Origin: Frankiaceae bacterium
GTDB lineage: Bacteria; Actinomycetota; Actinomycetes; JAFAQI01
Assembly: GCA_019239875.1 (NCBI GenBank)
Contig: JAFAZI010000193.1
Coordinates: forward strand, 1 to 55,120
Length of the DNA: 55,120 bases
Direction: 5' to 3'
Shown: in pieces, positions 40,828 to 48,954 of the stretch
Layout: each line of letters opens with the position of its first letter
Numbering within the stretch: position 1 is the first letter of the stretch
The notes under the pieces: generated by a model
Told to the model about the DNA's origin: nothing
Databases searched by the model: none
The model's input: only the letters and a program-made list of their open reading frames with translations
Made by a program: the position numbers and the translations under genes

Positions 40828-41249
40828 CGGTCCGGTCCGCTCCCCTGCTTGCGAAGGGTGATGGTCACACGGCGGTCCGAGTCTGCACTGCTGTCGACCT
40901 CGCCCGCCAGTGCGGACAGCACCGTCCACGCGAAGGTCTCGCGCGAGGGTTGCTGCCCGTCGACCGTGAGGACGCTGACCGCGACGCTGATCGCGCCATC
41001 GTCGTCGAGGCTGAACTCGCAGGTGATCTCCGCGTCCGGACGCGCCTGGGTCAGCAGCATCGCGCACGCCTCGTCCACCGCGATCCGGAGGTCTTCGATC
41101 TCGTCGATCGTGAAGTCGAGACGCGCAGCGAGGCCGGCGGTGGCCGTTCGAAGAACGGACAGGTATGCGCTGTTGGCCGGCAGCGTGATGACCACGACGT
41201 CACGCGGCGTTGCGCCTGTGGCCTCTGGGGCCTCGGCGATGTTCGTCAC
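40824..41249 (-). CDS. RsbW/UsfX-like anti-sigma factor kinase
   Basis: A 141-residue HATPase of the SpoIIAB/RsbW group from GTG 41249, with AGGAG six bases upstream; an ATG at 41318 is less likely. The N-terminal VVVITLPANSAYLSVLRTATAGLAARLDF and DEIEDLRIAVDEACAMLL match RsbW, which holds the cognate sigma factor and phosphorylates an antagonist. No RsbV-type antagonist gene lies nearby. The usual N-box asparagine is not obvious in ACAMLL, as in UsfX-like relatives, so kinase activity should be checked. Confidence 0.85.
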   Translation of the reverse strand: MTNIAEAPEATGATPRDVVVITLPANSAYLSVLRTATAGLAARLDFTIDEIEDLRIAVDEACAMLLTQARPDAEITCEFSLDDDGAISVAVSVLTVDGQQPSRETFAWTVLSALAGEVDSSADSDRRVTITLRKQGSGPDR

Positions 41250-41374
41250 GTCCTGCTCCTGGATGACTATTGACCGGCGGGTGGCCGTTCGCGTGGTTTC
41301 AGACCAAAAGTAGCCCACGGCCGGATCTGCTGCCTGCCCATGGACTTCCGGTCAGAGTTGGGTACGGTGCCGCG

Positions 41375-42112
41375 ATGCAGGTTGCAGAGGGGGTGTTCCG
41401 GCTGGGACACCCGTTGGTGAACTGGTACGCCGTCGTCGACGGCGGTCGGGTCACGCTGATCGACTCAGGCCTGACCGGAGATGCCTCCCACATCGTGGAT
41501 GATCTTGCCTCCGTTGGCATCGCGCCAAACCAGGTCGAGGCCGTCGTCCTCACGCACGGTCACAGCGACCATTTCGGCGGCGCCGAGGAGGTGCGCACGA
41601 CGGCTGGCGCCCACGTGCACGTCCACAACGCCGACGCCGCCTACGTGCGCGGGAAGCCGCCGCTGCAGAACCTGGTACGCGCACCGCGGCTGCTGCGGCA
41701 CGCGTCGCGGGAGTTCCTCGGGACGATGCGTTTCTTCATCAGCCACGGCCTGTTGCGACCGACCGCCGTGAAGGTGGTCGACGAGTTCGACGACGGTGCG
41801 ATCCTCCCGGTGCCTGGTGCGCCGCGAGTCGTCCATGTGCCAGGACACACGGCGGGTTCCTCGGCGCTGTTCCTCGCCTCGAGAGGCGTCGCATTCACGG
41901 GTGACGCGCTGGTGACGCTCGACTGCTACAGCGGGCGCACCGGACCCCGGTTGCTTGCGCGCGAGTCCAACGACGACAACGCCGCGGCGCTGGCCTCGCT
42001 CGAGACATTGGCCGGGCTGAAGGCCCGCGTCGTACTCCCGGGACACGGTGACCCGTTCAACGGCGAGATCAGAGATGCGGTCGCCGCGGCGAAGGCGGCC
42101 GGCGCCGCCTGA
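41375..42112 (+). CDS. Metallo-beta-lactamase-fold hydrolase
   Basis: A 245-residue MBL-fold enzyme from ATG 41375. The zinc motif is VLTHGHSDHFGG, followed by VPGHTAGSSALFL, FTGDALVTL and VLPGHGDPF. It resembles the glyoxalase II/lactonase-like group, with substrate unknown. A GGGTAC sequence (41360-41365) just upstream resembles a SigB/SigF -10 but the -35 spacing is poor. The convergent hairpin at 42118 follows its stop. Confidence 0.9.
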   Translation: MQVAEGVFRLGHPLVNWYAVVDGGRVTLIDSGLTGDASHIVDDLASVGIAPNQVEAVVLTHGHSDHFGGAEEVRTTAGAHVHVHNADAAYVRGKPPLQNLVRAPRLLRHASREFLGTMRFFISHGLLRPTAVKVVDEFDDGAILPVPGAPRVVHVPGHTAGSSALFLASRGVAFTGDALVTLDCYSGRTGPRLLARESNDDNAAALASLETLAGLKARVVLPGHGDPFNGEIRDAVAAAKAAGAA

Positions 42113-42117
42113 GTCAT

Positions 42118-42169
42118 CGAGCTGTCCGAAGCTGACGTTGCCAGGACCCCGCCAGCCTCGGACAACTCG
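42118..42169. repeat. Convergent-gene hairpin, copy 2 of a dispersed element
   Basis: Twelve-base arms CGAGCTGTCCGA and TCGGACAACTCG pair with one mismatch around a 28-base loop that contains CGTTGCC at the same offset as in copy 1 (31637-31686). It lies between the convergent hydrolase and GNAT genes. Confidence 0.75.
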
Positions 42170-42178
42170 CTGCGCGGG

Positions 42179-42622
42179 CTACGGGATGAGGCGCCACACG
42201 GTCCACTCGTCGTTAGGGGTGGCACCGAGTGAGCGGTAGAAGCCGATCGCGGGCTCGTTCCAGTCGAGCACCGACCACTCGACCCGGCCGTAGTCGCGTT
42301 CTCTGGCGATCTCGACCAACCGCATGAGCAGGGCCTTGCCCATCCCGGAGCCGCGAGCCGAGGGCCGGACGAATAGGTCCTCGAGGTAGACGCCGGGCTT
42401 CCCCAGCCAGGTGGAGAAGTTGCGAAACCAGAGCGCGAAGCCGACCGCCTCGCCGTCGGCCTCCGCGATCAGGCACGAGGCGACCGCGTCTGGTCCGAAC
42501 AGGGACGCGTGCAGGTCCGCCTCGCTGGCGAGGACTGCGTCAGGCTCCCGCTCGTAGGCGGCGAGCTCCCGGATCAGCTCGAGGATGACCGGTACGTCGG
42601 CGGCGGTTGCGTCGCGGATCAC
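42179..42622 (-). CDS. GNAT N-acetyltransferase
   Basis: A 147-residue GNAT enzyme: IRDATAADVPVILELIREL at the start, the FALWFRNFSTWLGKPGVYLEDLFV strands, the acetyl-CoA loop RPSARGSGMGKALL and a closing VLDWNEPAIGFYRSLGA. This is close to the spermidine/polyamine-acetyltransferase-like group (SSAT), acting on a small amine. It stands alone between sodN upstream and the convergent hydrolase. Confidence 0.9.
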   Translation of the reverse strand: MIRDATAADVPVILELIRELAAYEREPDAVLASEADLHASLFGPDAVASCLIAEADGEAVGFALWFRNFSTWLGKPGVYLEDLFVRPSARGSGMGKALLMRLVEIARERDYGRVEWSVLDWNEPAIGFYRSLGATPNDEWTVWRLIP

Positions 42623-42640
42623 CTGAACCGCCCAGACATG

Positions 42641-42705
42641 GCGATGATCATGGACTTGACGTCAGCGACACCGGCGTGTCGTGACCCCAAGTCCATGATC
42701 ATCGC
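42641..42705. repeat. Perfect 18-bp inverted repeat (extended hairpin)
   Basis: Arms GCGATGATCATGGACTTG (42641-42658) and its exact complement (42688-42705) enclose an inner imperfect stem (GTCA, then CGACAC with GTGTCG and TGAC). It sits between the sodN stop and the GNAT start, both on the minus strand, and probably ends the sodN transcript. Confidence 0.85.
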
Positions 42706-42729
42706 GGACGAGAGTGTGCGGATGAGGGC

Positions 42730-43131
42730 TTAGCCCTGCTTGGTCTCCCAGAAGATCTTGTCGATCTCGGCGATCTTGTCGAGCAGCGCCTGCGCCTGCG
42801 CCGGGTCGACGGTGCCCTTGCCGCCCGCTGCGCCGGCCGCCTTGGTGGCCTCGTTGAACAGCTGGTGGAGGTTCGGGTACTTCTCGAAGTGCGGCGGCTT
42901 GAAGTAGTCCGTCCACAGCACCCACAGGTGATGCTTCACCAGCTCGGCGCGCTGCTCCTTGATGAGGAGCGCTCGGGTCCGGAAGACCGGGTCGTCGTTG
43001 TCCTGGTACTTCTCCATGATCGCCTTGACCGACTCCGCCTCGATGCGGGCCTGCGCGGGGTCGTACACGCCGCAAGGCAGATCGCAGTGAGCGGAGACGA
43101 CGAGGCGCGGCGAGCGCGTCCTACGCAGCAT
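42730..43131 (-). CDS. sodN: Nickel superoxide dismutase precursor
   Basis: A 133-residue NiSOD precursor. The mature enzyme begins with the nickel hook HCDLPCGVYDPAQARIEA, where His1, Cys2 and Cys6 bind nickel; 14 residues before that His form the propeptide that a maturation protease removes. The remaining four-helix bundle (KAIMEKYQDNDDPVFRTRAL and KHHLWVLWTDYFKPPHFEKYP) is typical. AGGAGG lies seven bases before the ATG. The divergent gene at 43210 is the matching protease. Confidence 0.97.
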   Translation of the reverse strand: MLRRTRSPRLVVSAHCDLPCGVYDPAQARIEAESVKAIMEKYQDNDDPVFRTRALLIKEQRAELVKHHLWVLWTDYFKPPHFEKYPNLHQLFNEATKAAGAAGGKGTVDPAQAQALLDKIAEIDKIFWETKQG

Positions 43132-43209
43132 GAAGTTCCTCCTGGATTCGGGTCAGCTTCGGTCTACCAGGACACTATTCCGCGAGGCTCCGTCGCTACA
43201 CATCAGGGA

Positions 43210-43545
43210 GTGATCTTGGCCTGGCCGCTGCGGATCGTGGAGGTCCACGGCCCGTCGATGGTGCCGGCACTGCGCCATGGCGACCGGCTGGTGGTCTGGT
43301 TGCGGCGCCCCCGCCGTATGCCGAAGGTCGGCACGGTCGTCGTGGTCGAGCTGCCCGACCGCCCGCTGGCCGTGAAGCGGCTCGCCGCGGTCGATGGTGA
43401 CCGGGTTCGGCTGGAGGGCGACAACGAGTTCGCCAGCACGGACAGTCGGACGCTCGGAGCGCTGCCGAGTACGGCGGTGCGCGGCCGGGTGCTGCTCAGG
43501 CTGTGGCCGCGACCGGGTCGCGTGCCGAAACCTGTCCGTCCCTGA
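43210..43545 (+). CDS. sodX: Nickel-type superoxide dismutase maturation protease (SodX)
   Basis: A 111-residue S26-family signal-peptidase-like protease that cleaves the NiSOD propeptide. The catalytic serine is in VHGPSMVPAL and the general-base lysine in LAVKRLAAV, followed by a strand with ALPSTAVRGRVLLRLWP. GTG at 43210 is used; a TTG at 43216 has slightly better spacing to AGGGAG and is the alternative. It is divergent from sodN by 78 bases, the usual arrangement. Confidence 0.88.
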   Translation: MILAWPLRIVEVHGPSMVPALRHGDRLVVWLRRPRRMPKVGTVVVVELPDRPLAVKRLAAVDGDRVRLEGDNEFASTDSRTLGALPSTAVRGRVLLRLWPRPGRVPKPVRP

Positions 43546-43580
43546 GCCGGCTGTAGCCGGCTGTAGCCGGCTGGGACACG
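43532..43580. terminator. Tandem AGCCGGCT repeat in a convergent terminator
   Basis: Three tandem copies of AGCCGGCTGT (43545-43574, last base differing), each palindromic, are framed by CTGTCCGT-CCC and GGG-ACACGGACAG. The structure lies between the convergent sodX and ABC-transporter genes and probably terminates both. Confidence 0.6.
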
Positions 43581-43589
43581 GACAGATCG

Positions 43590-44366
43590 CTAGAGAACCT
43601 TCGACAGGAAGCTCTTGGTCCGATCATGCTGCGGGTTGGTGATCACGTCACGCGGTGTGCCGGCCTCCACGACGACGCCGTCGTCCATGAACACCAGCTT
43701 GTCGCCGACCTCGCGGGCGAAGCCCATCTCGTGGGTGACGACGAACATCGTCATCCCGGACTTCGCAAGGTCGCGCATGACGTCGAGGACGTCGCCCACG
43801 AGCTCCGGGTCGAGCGCGGAGGTCGGCTCGTCGAAGAGCATGAGCTTCGGCTCCATGGCGAGCGCTCGGGCGATCGCCACCCGCTGCTGCTGTCCACCTG
43901 AGAGCTGGCGCGGATACATGTCCTCACGCCCGTCCAGCCCCACTTGCTCCAGAAGCTGCTTGGCCTTCGCGACTGCCTGGTCCTTGGACTGGCCCTTCAC
44001 GCGCGTTGGCGCCTCGATGATGTTGCCGAGCACCGTCATGTGCGGGAACAGGTTGAAGTGCTGGAACACCATCCCGATCTGGCTGCGCATCTTGGCGACC
44101 TCGCGATCGGTGCACTCGTGGAGCTTGTCGCCGCGTTGCTCATAGCCGACCAGCTGGCCGTCGACGGACAGCCGGCCGCTGTTGATCTTCTCCAGGTGAT
44201 TGATGCATCGAAGCACCGTGGACTTGCCTGATCCGGACGGGCCGATGACGCACATGACCTCGCCGCGCTGGACCTCGAGATCGATGCCTTTGAGCACCTC
44301 GTTGGAGCCGAAGCGCTTGCGCACGGCTTCTGCTTTGACCATGGGGTGGTCACCGCTGACCGTCAT
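43590..44366 (-). CDS. Polar amino acid ABC transporter ATP-binding protein (GlnQ-like)
   Basis: A 258-residue ATPase of the polar amino acid importer family: Walker [16 protein letters not shown], the Q-loop [14 protein letters not shown], the signature [15 protein letters not shown], Walker [16 protein letters not shown] and the switch histidine in [11 protein letters not shown]. The ATG overlaps the permease stop as ATGA. It powers the importer formed with the next two genes. Confidence 0.95.
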   Translation of the reverse strand: MTVSGDHPMVKAEAVRKRFGSNEVLKGIDLEVQRGEVMCVIGPSGSGKSTVLRCINHLEKINSGRLSVDGQLVGYEQRGDKLHECTDREVAKMRSQIGMVFQHFNLFPHMTVLGNIIEAPTRVKGQSKDQAVAKAKQLLEQVGLDGREDMYPRQLSGGQQQRVAIARALAMEPKLMLFDEPTSALDPELVGDVLDVMRDLAKSGMTMFVVTHEMGFAREVGDKLVFMDDGVVVEAGTPRDVITNPQHDRTKSFLSKVL

Positions 44367-45325
44367 AGCCCCCCCGACTGATCGCGTCGCTGCATCGCCA
44401 GCGCACCCGGGGGCGGCCGGTTGTAGCGGATGGCGCGCCACAGTCGTTCGGGGAGCGTCGCAGCAGGTCCGGACCGCGACGAGCCACGTCCGAAATAGCG
44501 CTCGATGTAGAACTGCCCGACGGTCAGCACTGACGTCATGGCGAGGTACCAGATGCTCGCCATGAGGAACAGCGGCACGGTGGCGTAGTTGACGTTGATG
44601 ATCGCCTGCGTGTGCTGCAGCAGCTCAGATACTGCGATCGTGCTCACGAGCGACGTCGTCTTCAACATCGAGATCGTCTCGTTGCCGGTGGGTGGCACGA
44701 TGACTCGCATCGCCTGCGGCAGGACGATTCGACGCATGATCAACGACTGCTTCATACCGAGTGCAGATGCCGCCTCGAACTGACCCTCGTCGACCGACAG
44801 GATGCCGGCCCGCACGATCTCCGCCATGTACGCCGCCTCGTTGAGCCCTAGGGCGAGCACCCCAGCTGTGGTGCCGGAGATGAGGTCGTTGGTCTGCCAG
44901 GTCACGAACTCAGGCCCGAACGGGATCCCGAGCGAGATCGTCGGGAAGAGGTAGCTGATGTTGTACCAAAGCAAGATCTGGACCAGGACCGGCGTGCCGC
45001 GGAACAGCCAGATGTAGACCCAGCTCGCCGTCGAGACCACGGGGTTGGGTGACAGTCGCATCACGGCGAGCAGGACGCCGCCGACGATCCCAACGAGCAT
45101 CGCCAGGAACGTCAGCTCGAGCGTCAGTGCGACACCGTGCAGGATCGGCCCGGTGAAGATGTACTGGCGGATGAGGCCCCACCGGTAGTGAGGCTGTGCG
45201 ACGAATGAATGGATCAGCATCGCCACCAGCACGCCGATGACGGCGACGCTCACCCAGCGCCCAGGGTGGCGGACCGGGATCGCCTTGATCTCGGCGGCTT
45301 CGATCGCTTCCCCCTGGGCGCTCAT
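44363..45325 (-). CDS. Polar amino acid ABC transporter permease
   Basis: A 320-residue permease of the HisMQ/GlnP type with about five membrane helices after a cytoplasmic N-terminus. The coupling motif is [29 protein letters not shown], and [23 protein letters not shown] precedes it. It is a single permease, probably homodimeric. It starts nine bases after the stop of the binding protein gene. Confidence 0.94.
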   Translation of the reverse strand: MSAQGEAIEAAEIKAIPVRHPGRWVSVAVIGVLVAMLIHSFVAQPHYRWGLIRQYIFTGPILHGVALTLELTFLAMLVGIVGGVLLAVMRLSPNPVVSTASWVYIWLFRGTPVLVQILLWYNISYLFPTISLGIPFGPEFVTWQTNDLISGTTAGVLALGLNEAAYMAEIVRAGILSVDEGQFEAASALGMKQSLIMRRIVLPQAMRVIVPPTGNETISMLKTTSLVSTIAVSELLQHTQAIINVNYATVPLFLMASIWYLAMTSVLTVGQFYIERYFGRGSSRSGPAATLPERLWRAIRYNRPPPGALAMQRRDQSGGL

Positions 45326-45334
45326 CGCCGGCGC

Positions 45335-46222
45335 TTAGCTGATCGCTCCGTTGATCACAGGGTCGGTGATTGCGCCTGACTGGATGCCCCACTTGGTGAG
45401 GATCTGGTTGTAGGTGCCGTTCGACATCAGGTCCTTGAGCGCGGCCTGCACTGCCTTGGCCATTCCGTTGCCTTGCGGAATCGCGATGCCGTAGGGCGCC
45501 GTGCCGTACGGCGTTCCGACCAGCTTGAACGCGCCGGAGGACTGCTTGACCTGGTAGGCCGCGACGGGTGAGTCAGCCATGCCGACCTGCGCGCGGTCCG
45601 CGTTGATGGCGAGGTTTGCCTGGCTCTGGTCGTTGAAGGTGAGGACCTTGACCGACTTGCCGCCGGTGCACTTCTTGCTCTGCCCCTTTGCGTCGGCTTC
45701 CTGTGTCGTGCCGCTCTCGACCGCGACCGTCGTACCGCACAGGCTGGAGAGGTCGGTGATCGGAGGTCCGCCCGAGGCCTTCTCGTAGAACGACGTGCCG
45801 GCGCTGAAGTAGGTGACGAAGTCGACCGTCTTCTCGCGCTCCTTCGTGTCGGTGAACGACGACATGCCGAGGTCGTACCGCCCGTTGGCGAGGCCGGGGA
45901 TGATCGCGTCGAAGGTCGCGTTCTTCACACTCACCGACAGCCCGAGCTCTTGGCCGATCGCCTTCGCCAGGTCGGCGTCCATCCCCTCGACGGTGGTGCC
46001 GTCCGTCCCGAGAAACTCGTTCGGCGCGTACGACGCGTCGGCTGCGACAACGAGCGAGCCCTTCGACTTGATCGCTGCAGGGACCAGGCTGGCCGCGGCT
46101 GAGTTGGGCTTGATGGTCTGGTCTCCGCCACCGGAGGATCCGCCCCCGCACGCTGCGGCGGTGCCCATGGTGAGGGCGGCGACGATGGCGGCAACGAACG
46201 AGCGTCGTACGACGGACCCCAT
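45335..46222 (-). CDS. Extracellular amino acid-binding lipoprotein (SBP_bac_3)
   Basis: A 295-residue solute-binding lipoprotein from ATG 46222, with AAGGAG eight bases upstream. The export signal (VVRRSFVAAIVAALTMGTAAA) ends at a lipid-modified Cys in AACGGG. The mature protein carries KGSLVVAADASYAPNEF, GMDADLAKAIGQELGLSV, DLGMSSFTDTKEREKTVDFVTYF and KWGIQ, standard for polar amino acid binding proteins. A glutamine/glutamate/arginine-type ligand is likely. It opens the importer operon, divergent from malic enzyme. Confidence 0.93.
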   Translation of the reverse strand: MGSVVRRSFVAAIVAALTMGTAAACGGGSSGGGDQTIKPNSAAASLVPAAIKSKGSLVVAADASYAPNEFLGTDGTTVEGMDADLAKAIGQELGLSVSVKNATFDAIIPGLANGRYDLGMSSFTDTKEREKTVDFVTYFSAGTSFYEKASGGPPITDLSSLCGTTVAVESGTTQEADAKGQSKKCTGGKSVKVLTFNDQSQANLAINADRAQVGMADSPVAAYQVKQSSGAFKLVGTPYGTAPYGIAIPQGNGMAKAVQAALKDLMSNGTYNQILTKWGIQSGAITDPVINGAIS

Positions 46223-46411
46223 GCGTGAACTCCTTGTCGTGGGCTTGATCGGCATTCTGCACCCCCCTGGGATTCAAGGGAATGACTCAGGGTGTGCCAA
46301 AATTGGTGTGTACCGGGTGATCCCCGCACACCGAGTCCAATACCGACCGCGTCTCATACGTCTGATCGACGTGGCCGCTGGTGCCTGATCGGCGCCCATC
46401 TTTCACCGCTT

Positions 46412-46437
46412 GCCACCTGAGTGGCACGCTTACGTGC
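46412..46437. promoter_or_regulatory. Overlapping palindromes upstream of malic enzyme
   Basis: GCCAC-CTGA-GTGGC (46412-46425) shares two bases with GCACG-CTTA-CGTGC (46424-46437). Both have five-base arms and a four-base loop. They lie 15 bases before the malic enzyme ATG in a 229-bp divergent gap and could be an operator or a leader stem. I see no gene in the rest of that gap. Confidence 0.5.
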
Positions 46438-46451
46438 AACGAGGATTTCCG

Positions 46452-47642
46452 ATGACCACGCTGGAGACTGACACCGCCATGACGGCCCGCGAAGACACGC
46501 CGCTGTTCAAGCTTCACGAGCGCGGCAAGATCGAGGTCGTCTCGACGGTGCCCGTGCGCGACCGCGACGATTTGTCGCTCGCCTACACCCCCGGCGTCGC
46601 CGAGGTCTGCATGGCGATCCATGCCGAGCCGGACCTCGTCAACGACTACACCTGGAAGAACCAGGTCGTCGCTGTCGTGACCGACGGTACGGCGGTGCTC
46701 GGCCTGGGTGACATCGGCCCGGAAGCCTCCCTTCCGGTCATGGAGGGAAAGGCGCTGCTGTTCAAGCAGTTCGGCGGTGTCGACTCCGTGCCGATCGCGC
46801 TCGCGACGAAGGACGTCGACGAGATCGTCGACACGGTCATCCGGATGGCGCCGAGCTTCGGCGGCATCAACCTCGAGGACATCAGCGCGCCGCGGTGCTT
46901 TGAGATCGAGGACCGCCTCAAAGCGGCCCTCGACATCCCGGTCTTCCACGACGACCAGCACGGTACGGCGATCGTCGCCCTCGCCGCGATGAAGAACGCC
47001 GCCCGCCTGACCGGTCGCGAGCTGAAGGATCTTCGGGTCGTGGTGTCGGGTGCCGGCGCATCCGGGGTCGCCGTGTCGAAGATCATCCTCGAGGCGGGCA
47101 TCGGCGACATCGCGCTCGCCGACAGCAAGGGGATCATCCACAAGGGCCGGACTGACCTCACGCCGATCAAGACGCAGATGGCGGGGTTGACCAACCGGGC
47201 CAACTACACCGGCACGATCGAGGAGGCCATGGTCGGCGCCGACGTGTTCGTCGGTCTGTCGGCAGGCAAGGTGGACGAAGCCGACGTGGCAAAGCTCGCG
47301 CCCGACGCGATGATCTTCGCGATGGCCAACCCGGACCCCGAGATCCACCCGGACGTCGCGCACAAGTACGCGCGGGTGGTGGCCACCGGTCGCAGCGACT
47401 TCCCGAACCAGATCAACAACGTGCTCGCATTCCCCGGTGTGTTCCGCGGCGCGCTGGACGTCCGAGCCAGCGGGATCACGGAGAACATGAAGCTCGCCGC
47501 CGCCAATGCGCTGTGCGACGTCGTCGGCGACGAGGTGGCAGCGGACTACATCATCCCGAGTGTGTTCGACCCGCGGGTCGGTCCGTCGGTTGCGGCTGCA
47601 GTCGCGGAAGCGGCCCGGCAGGACGGCGTCGCCCGCATCTAG
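46452..47642 (+). CDS. NAD(P)-dependent malic enzyme
   Basis: A 396-residue malic enzyme from ATG 46452 with GAGGA seven bases upstream. It oxidatively decarboxylates malate to pyruvate. The tyrosine region LSLAYTPGVAEVC, GPEASLPVMEGKALLFKQFGGVDSVPIAL, the metal site PSFGGINLEDISAPRCFEIE and HDDQHGTAIVALAAM, and the Rossmann motif VVSGAGASGVAVSK are all present. Length matches the short bacterial form without a phosphotransacetylase domain. It may supply NADPH for lipid synthesis in this cell; cofactor preference cannot be read securely. Confidence 0.95.
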   Translation: MTTLETDTAMTAREDTPLFKLHERGKIEVVSTVPVRDRDDLSLAYTPGVAEVCMAIHAEPDLVNDYTWKNQVVAVVTDGTAVLGLGDIGPEASLPVMEGKALLFKQFGGVDSVPIALATKDVDEIVDTVIRMAPSFGGINLEDISAPRCFEIEDRLKAALDIPVFHDDQHGTAIVALAAMKNAARLTGRELKDLRVVVSGAGASGVAVSKIILEAGIGDIALADSKGIIHKGRTDLTPIKTQMAGLTNRANYTGTIEEAMVGADVFVGLSAGKVDEADVAKLAPDAMIFAMANPDPEIHPDVAHKYARVVATGRSDFPNQINNVLAFPGVFRGALDVRASGITENMKLAAANALCDVVGDEVAADYIIPSVFDPRVGPSVAAAVAEAARQDGVARI

Positions 47643-47693
47643 CTGCGGTCGCTGCACGAGGGCCTCGCGCAAGAGTGCCGGTAGCGTCAGCGC

Positions 47694-48668
47694 GTGCTTG
47701 CCGCGTACGCCGCCCGCCGCTCGTTCGACGACCCGCTGTCAGCGCTGGAGGTCGGTGACATCGATCCGCCCGCCGTCCCTGATGGCTGGGTGACGGTCGA
47801 GCTGAGGTCCGCGTCGCTGAACCATCACGACATTTGGTCACTGCGCGGCGTCGGTCTGCCCGAGGATCGGCTGCCGATGATCCTCGGCTGCGACGCCGCG
47901 GGCGTGACGGAGAGCGGCGAGGAGGTCGTTCTCCACACGATCGTCGCCGACGCTGCGCGGGGTGGCGGCAACGAGACCAACGACCCGGAGCGCACGCTGC
48001 TCTCCGAGCTCCATCCCGGGACCTTCGCCGAGCGGGTCGCCGTACCGGCCCGGAACCTCATCCCGAAGCCGGCGTTTCTCAACTGGGCCCAGGCGGGCTG
48101 TCTGTCGACGGCGTGGCTCACCGCCTATCGCATGCTGTTCACGCGCGGGCAGGCGACGGCGGGACAGACCGTTCTGGTGCAAGGCGCAGGAGGCGGAGTG
48201 GCCACCGCCGCGACCGCGATGGCGAAGGCAGCCGGTCTCCGAGTGTGGGTGACCTCGCGGTCGGAGGCGAAGCGCAGCCGAGCTCTCGACGTCGGCGCGG
48301 ATCAGGCGTTCGAGCCCGGCGCGCGATTGCCGGAACGCGTCGACCTGGTCGTCGAGACGGTCGGTGAGGCGACGTTCAATCATTCGATGAAGGCGGTTCG
48401 CCCTGGCGGCAAGGTCATCGTCTCGGGTTCCACCAGTGGTGCCAACCCGCCGATCGAGCTCCAGCGGTTGTTCTTCCTCCAGCTCGACCTGCTCGGCTCG
48501 ACGATGGGCAGCAAGGACGAGTTCGAAGCGATGCTCGCCTTCCTGGCGGAGCACGACCTCAGGCCGCTCGTCGACTCGACCTATCCGCTGGCAGAGGCAC
48601 GCGAGGCGTTCCTGAGGCTGGAGCGCGGCGACGTATTCGGCAAGATCGTCCTGACCTGGAACAGCTAG
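47694..48668 (+). CDS. MDR-family NADPH oxidoreductase (quinone-reductase-like)
   Basis: A 324-residue medium-chain dehydrogenase from GTG 47694: the GroES-like fold (SLNHHDIWSLRGVGLP, ILGCDAAGVTESGEEV), the NADPH-binding motif VLVQGAGGGVATAATAMAKAAGLRVWVTSRSEAKRSRA, and a final PLAEAREAFLRLERGDVFGKIVL. I do not see the full structural-zinc cysteine set, so it belongs with zinc-independent quinone reductase-like enzymes. It lies 52 bases after malic enzyme and may be cotranscribed. Confidence 0.9.
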   Translation: MLAAYAARRSFDDPLSALEVGDIDPPAVPDGWVTVELRSASLNHHDIWSLRGVGLPEDRLPMILGCDAAGVTESGEEVVLHTIVADAARGGGNETNDPERTLLSELHPGTFAERVAVPARNLIPKPAFLNWAQAGCLSTAWLTAYRMLFTRGQATAGQTVLVQGAGGGVATAATAMAKAAGLRVWVTSRSEAKRSRALDVGADQAFEPGARLPERVDLVVETVGEATFNHSMKAVRPGGKVIVSGSTSGANPPIELQRLFFLQLDLLGSTMGSKDEFEAMLAFLAEHDLRPLVDSTYPLAEAREAFLRLERGDVFGKIVLTWNS

Positions 48669-48680
48669 AGCGTGCAGCCC

Positions 48681-48760
48681 GCATGGCCCACCGCTGCCGA
48701 ATCCGGGTGGCGCATGGCCCATGAGTGTCCGCAAACCCGCAGGCGTGGCCCATCGGTGCG
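48681..48760. repeat. Three short direct repeats, TGGCCCA
   Basis: The 105-bp convergent gap carries three copies of ATGGCCCA or GTGGCCCA and a GC-rich stem (CCCGCA with TGCGGG). A weak bidirectional terminator is possible. Confidence 0.3.
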
Positions 48761-48773
48761 GGGATGACGAAAA

Positions 48774-48950
48774 CTACTCGTCTTCGTCGTCGGCGCGCGC
48801 CAGCCAGGTGGCGAGCCGCTCGATCGGCACCTCGAACTCCGGGTTCAGGTCGACGAAGTGGGTCAGCCGTTCAGCCAGCCAGGCGAGCGACACTTCCTCG
48901 TCGCCTCGGCGCTGCTGCAGCTCCTCGATGCCACGGTCGGTGAAGTACAC
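48774..48950 (-). CDS. DUF6104-family small protein
   Basis: A 58-residue protein from GTG 48950 (YFTDRGIEELQQRRGDEE at its start, then two amphipathic helices and an acidic tail ADDEDE). It matches the DUF6104 family that follows kgd in Streptomyces and relatives. It starts only four bases after the kgd stop, so the two are translated together and it may be an accessory or regulator of Kgd; that is inference. It is short enough to be missed by length cut-offs. Confidence 0.85.
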   Translation of the reverse strand: MYFTDRGIEELQQRRGDEEVSLAWLAERLTHFVDLNPEFEVPIERLATWLARADDEDE

Positions 48951-48954
48951 GCGC

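Noticed and set aside
41343-41365. SigB/SigF-type promoter before the MBL hydrolase
   Set aside because: GGGTAC is present, but the nearest GNNT is 13 bases away, outside the 14-16 range.
46287-47672. A 461-codon minus-strand open frame over malic enzyme
   Set aside because: Malic enzyme on the plus strand has all catalytic motifs; the antisense frame is a GC-bias shadow.
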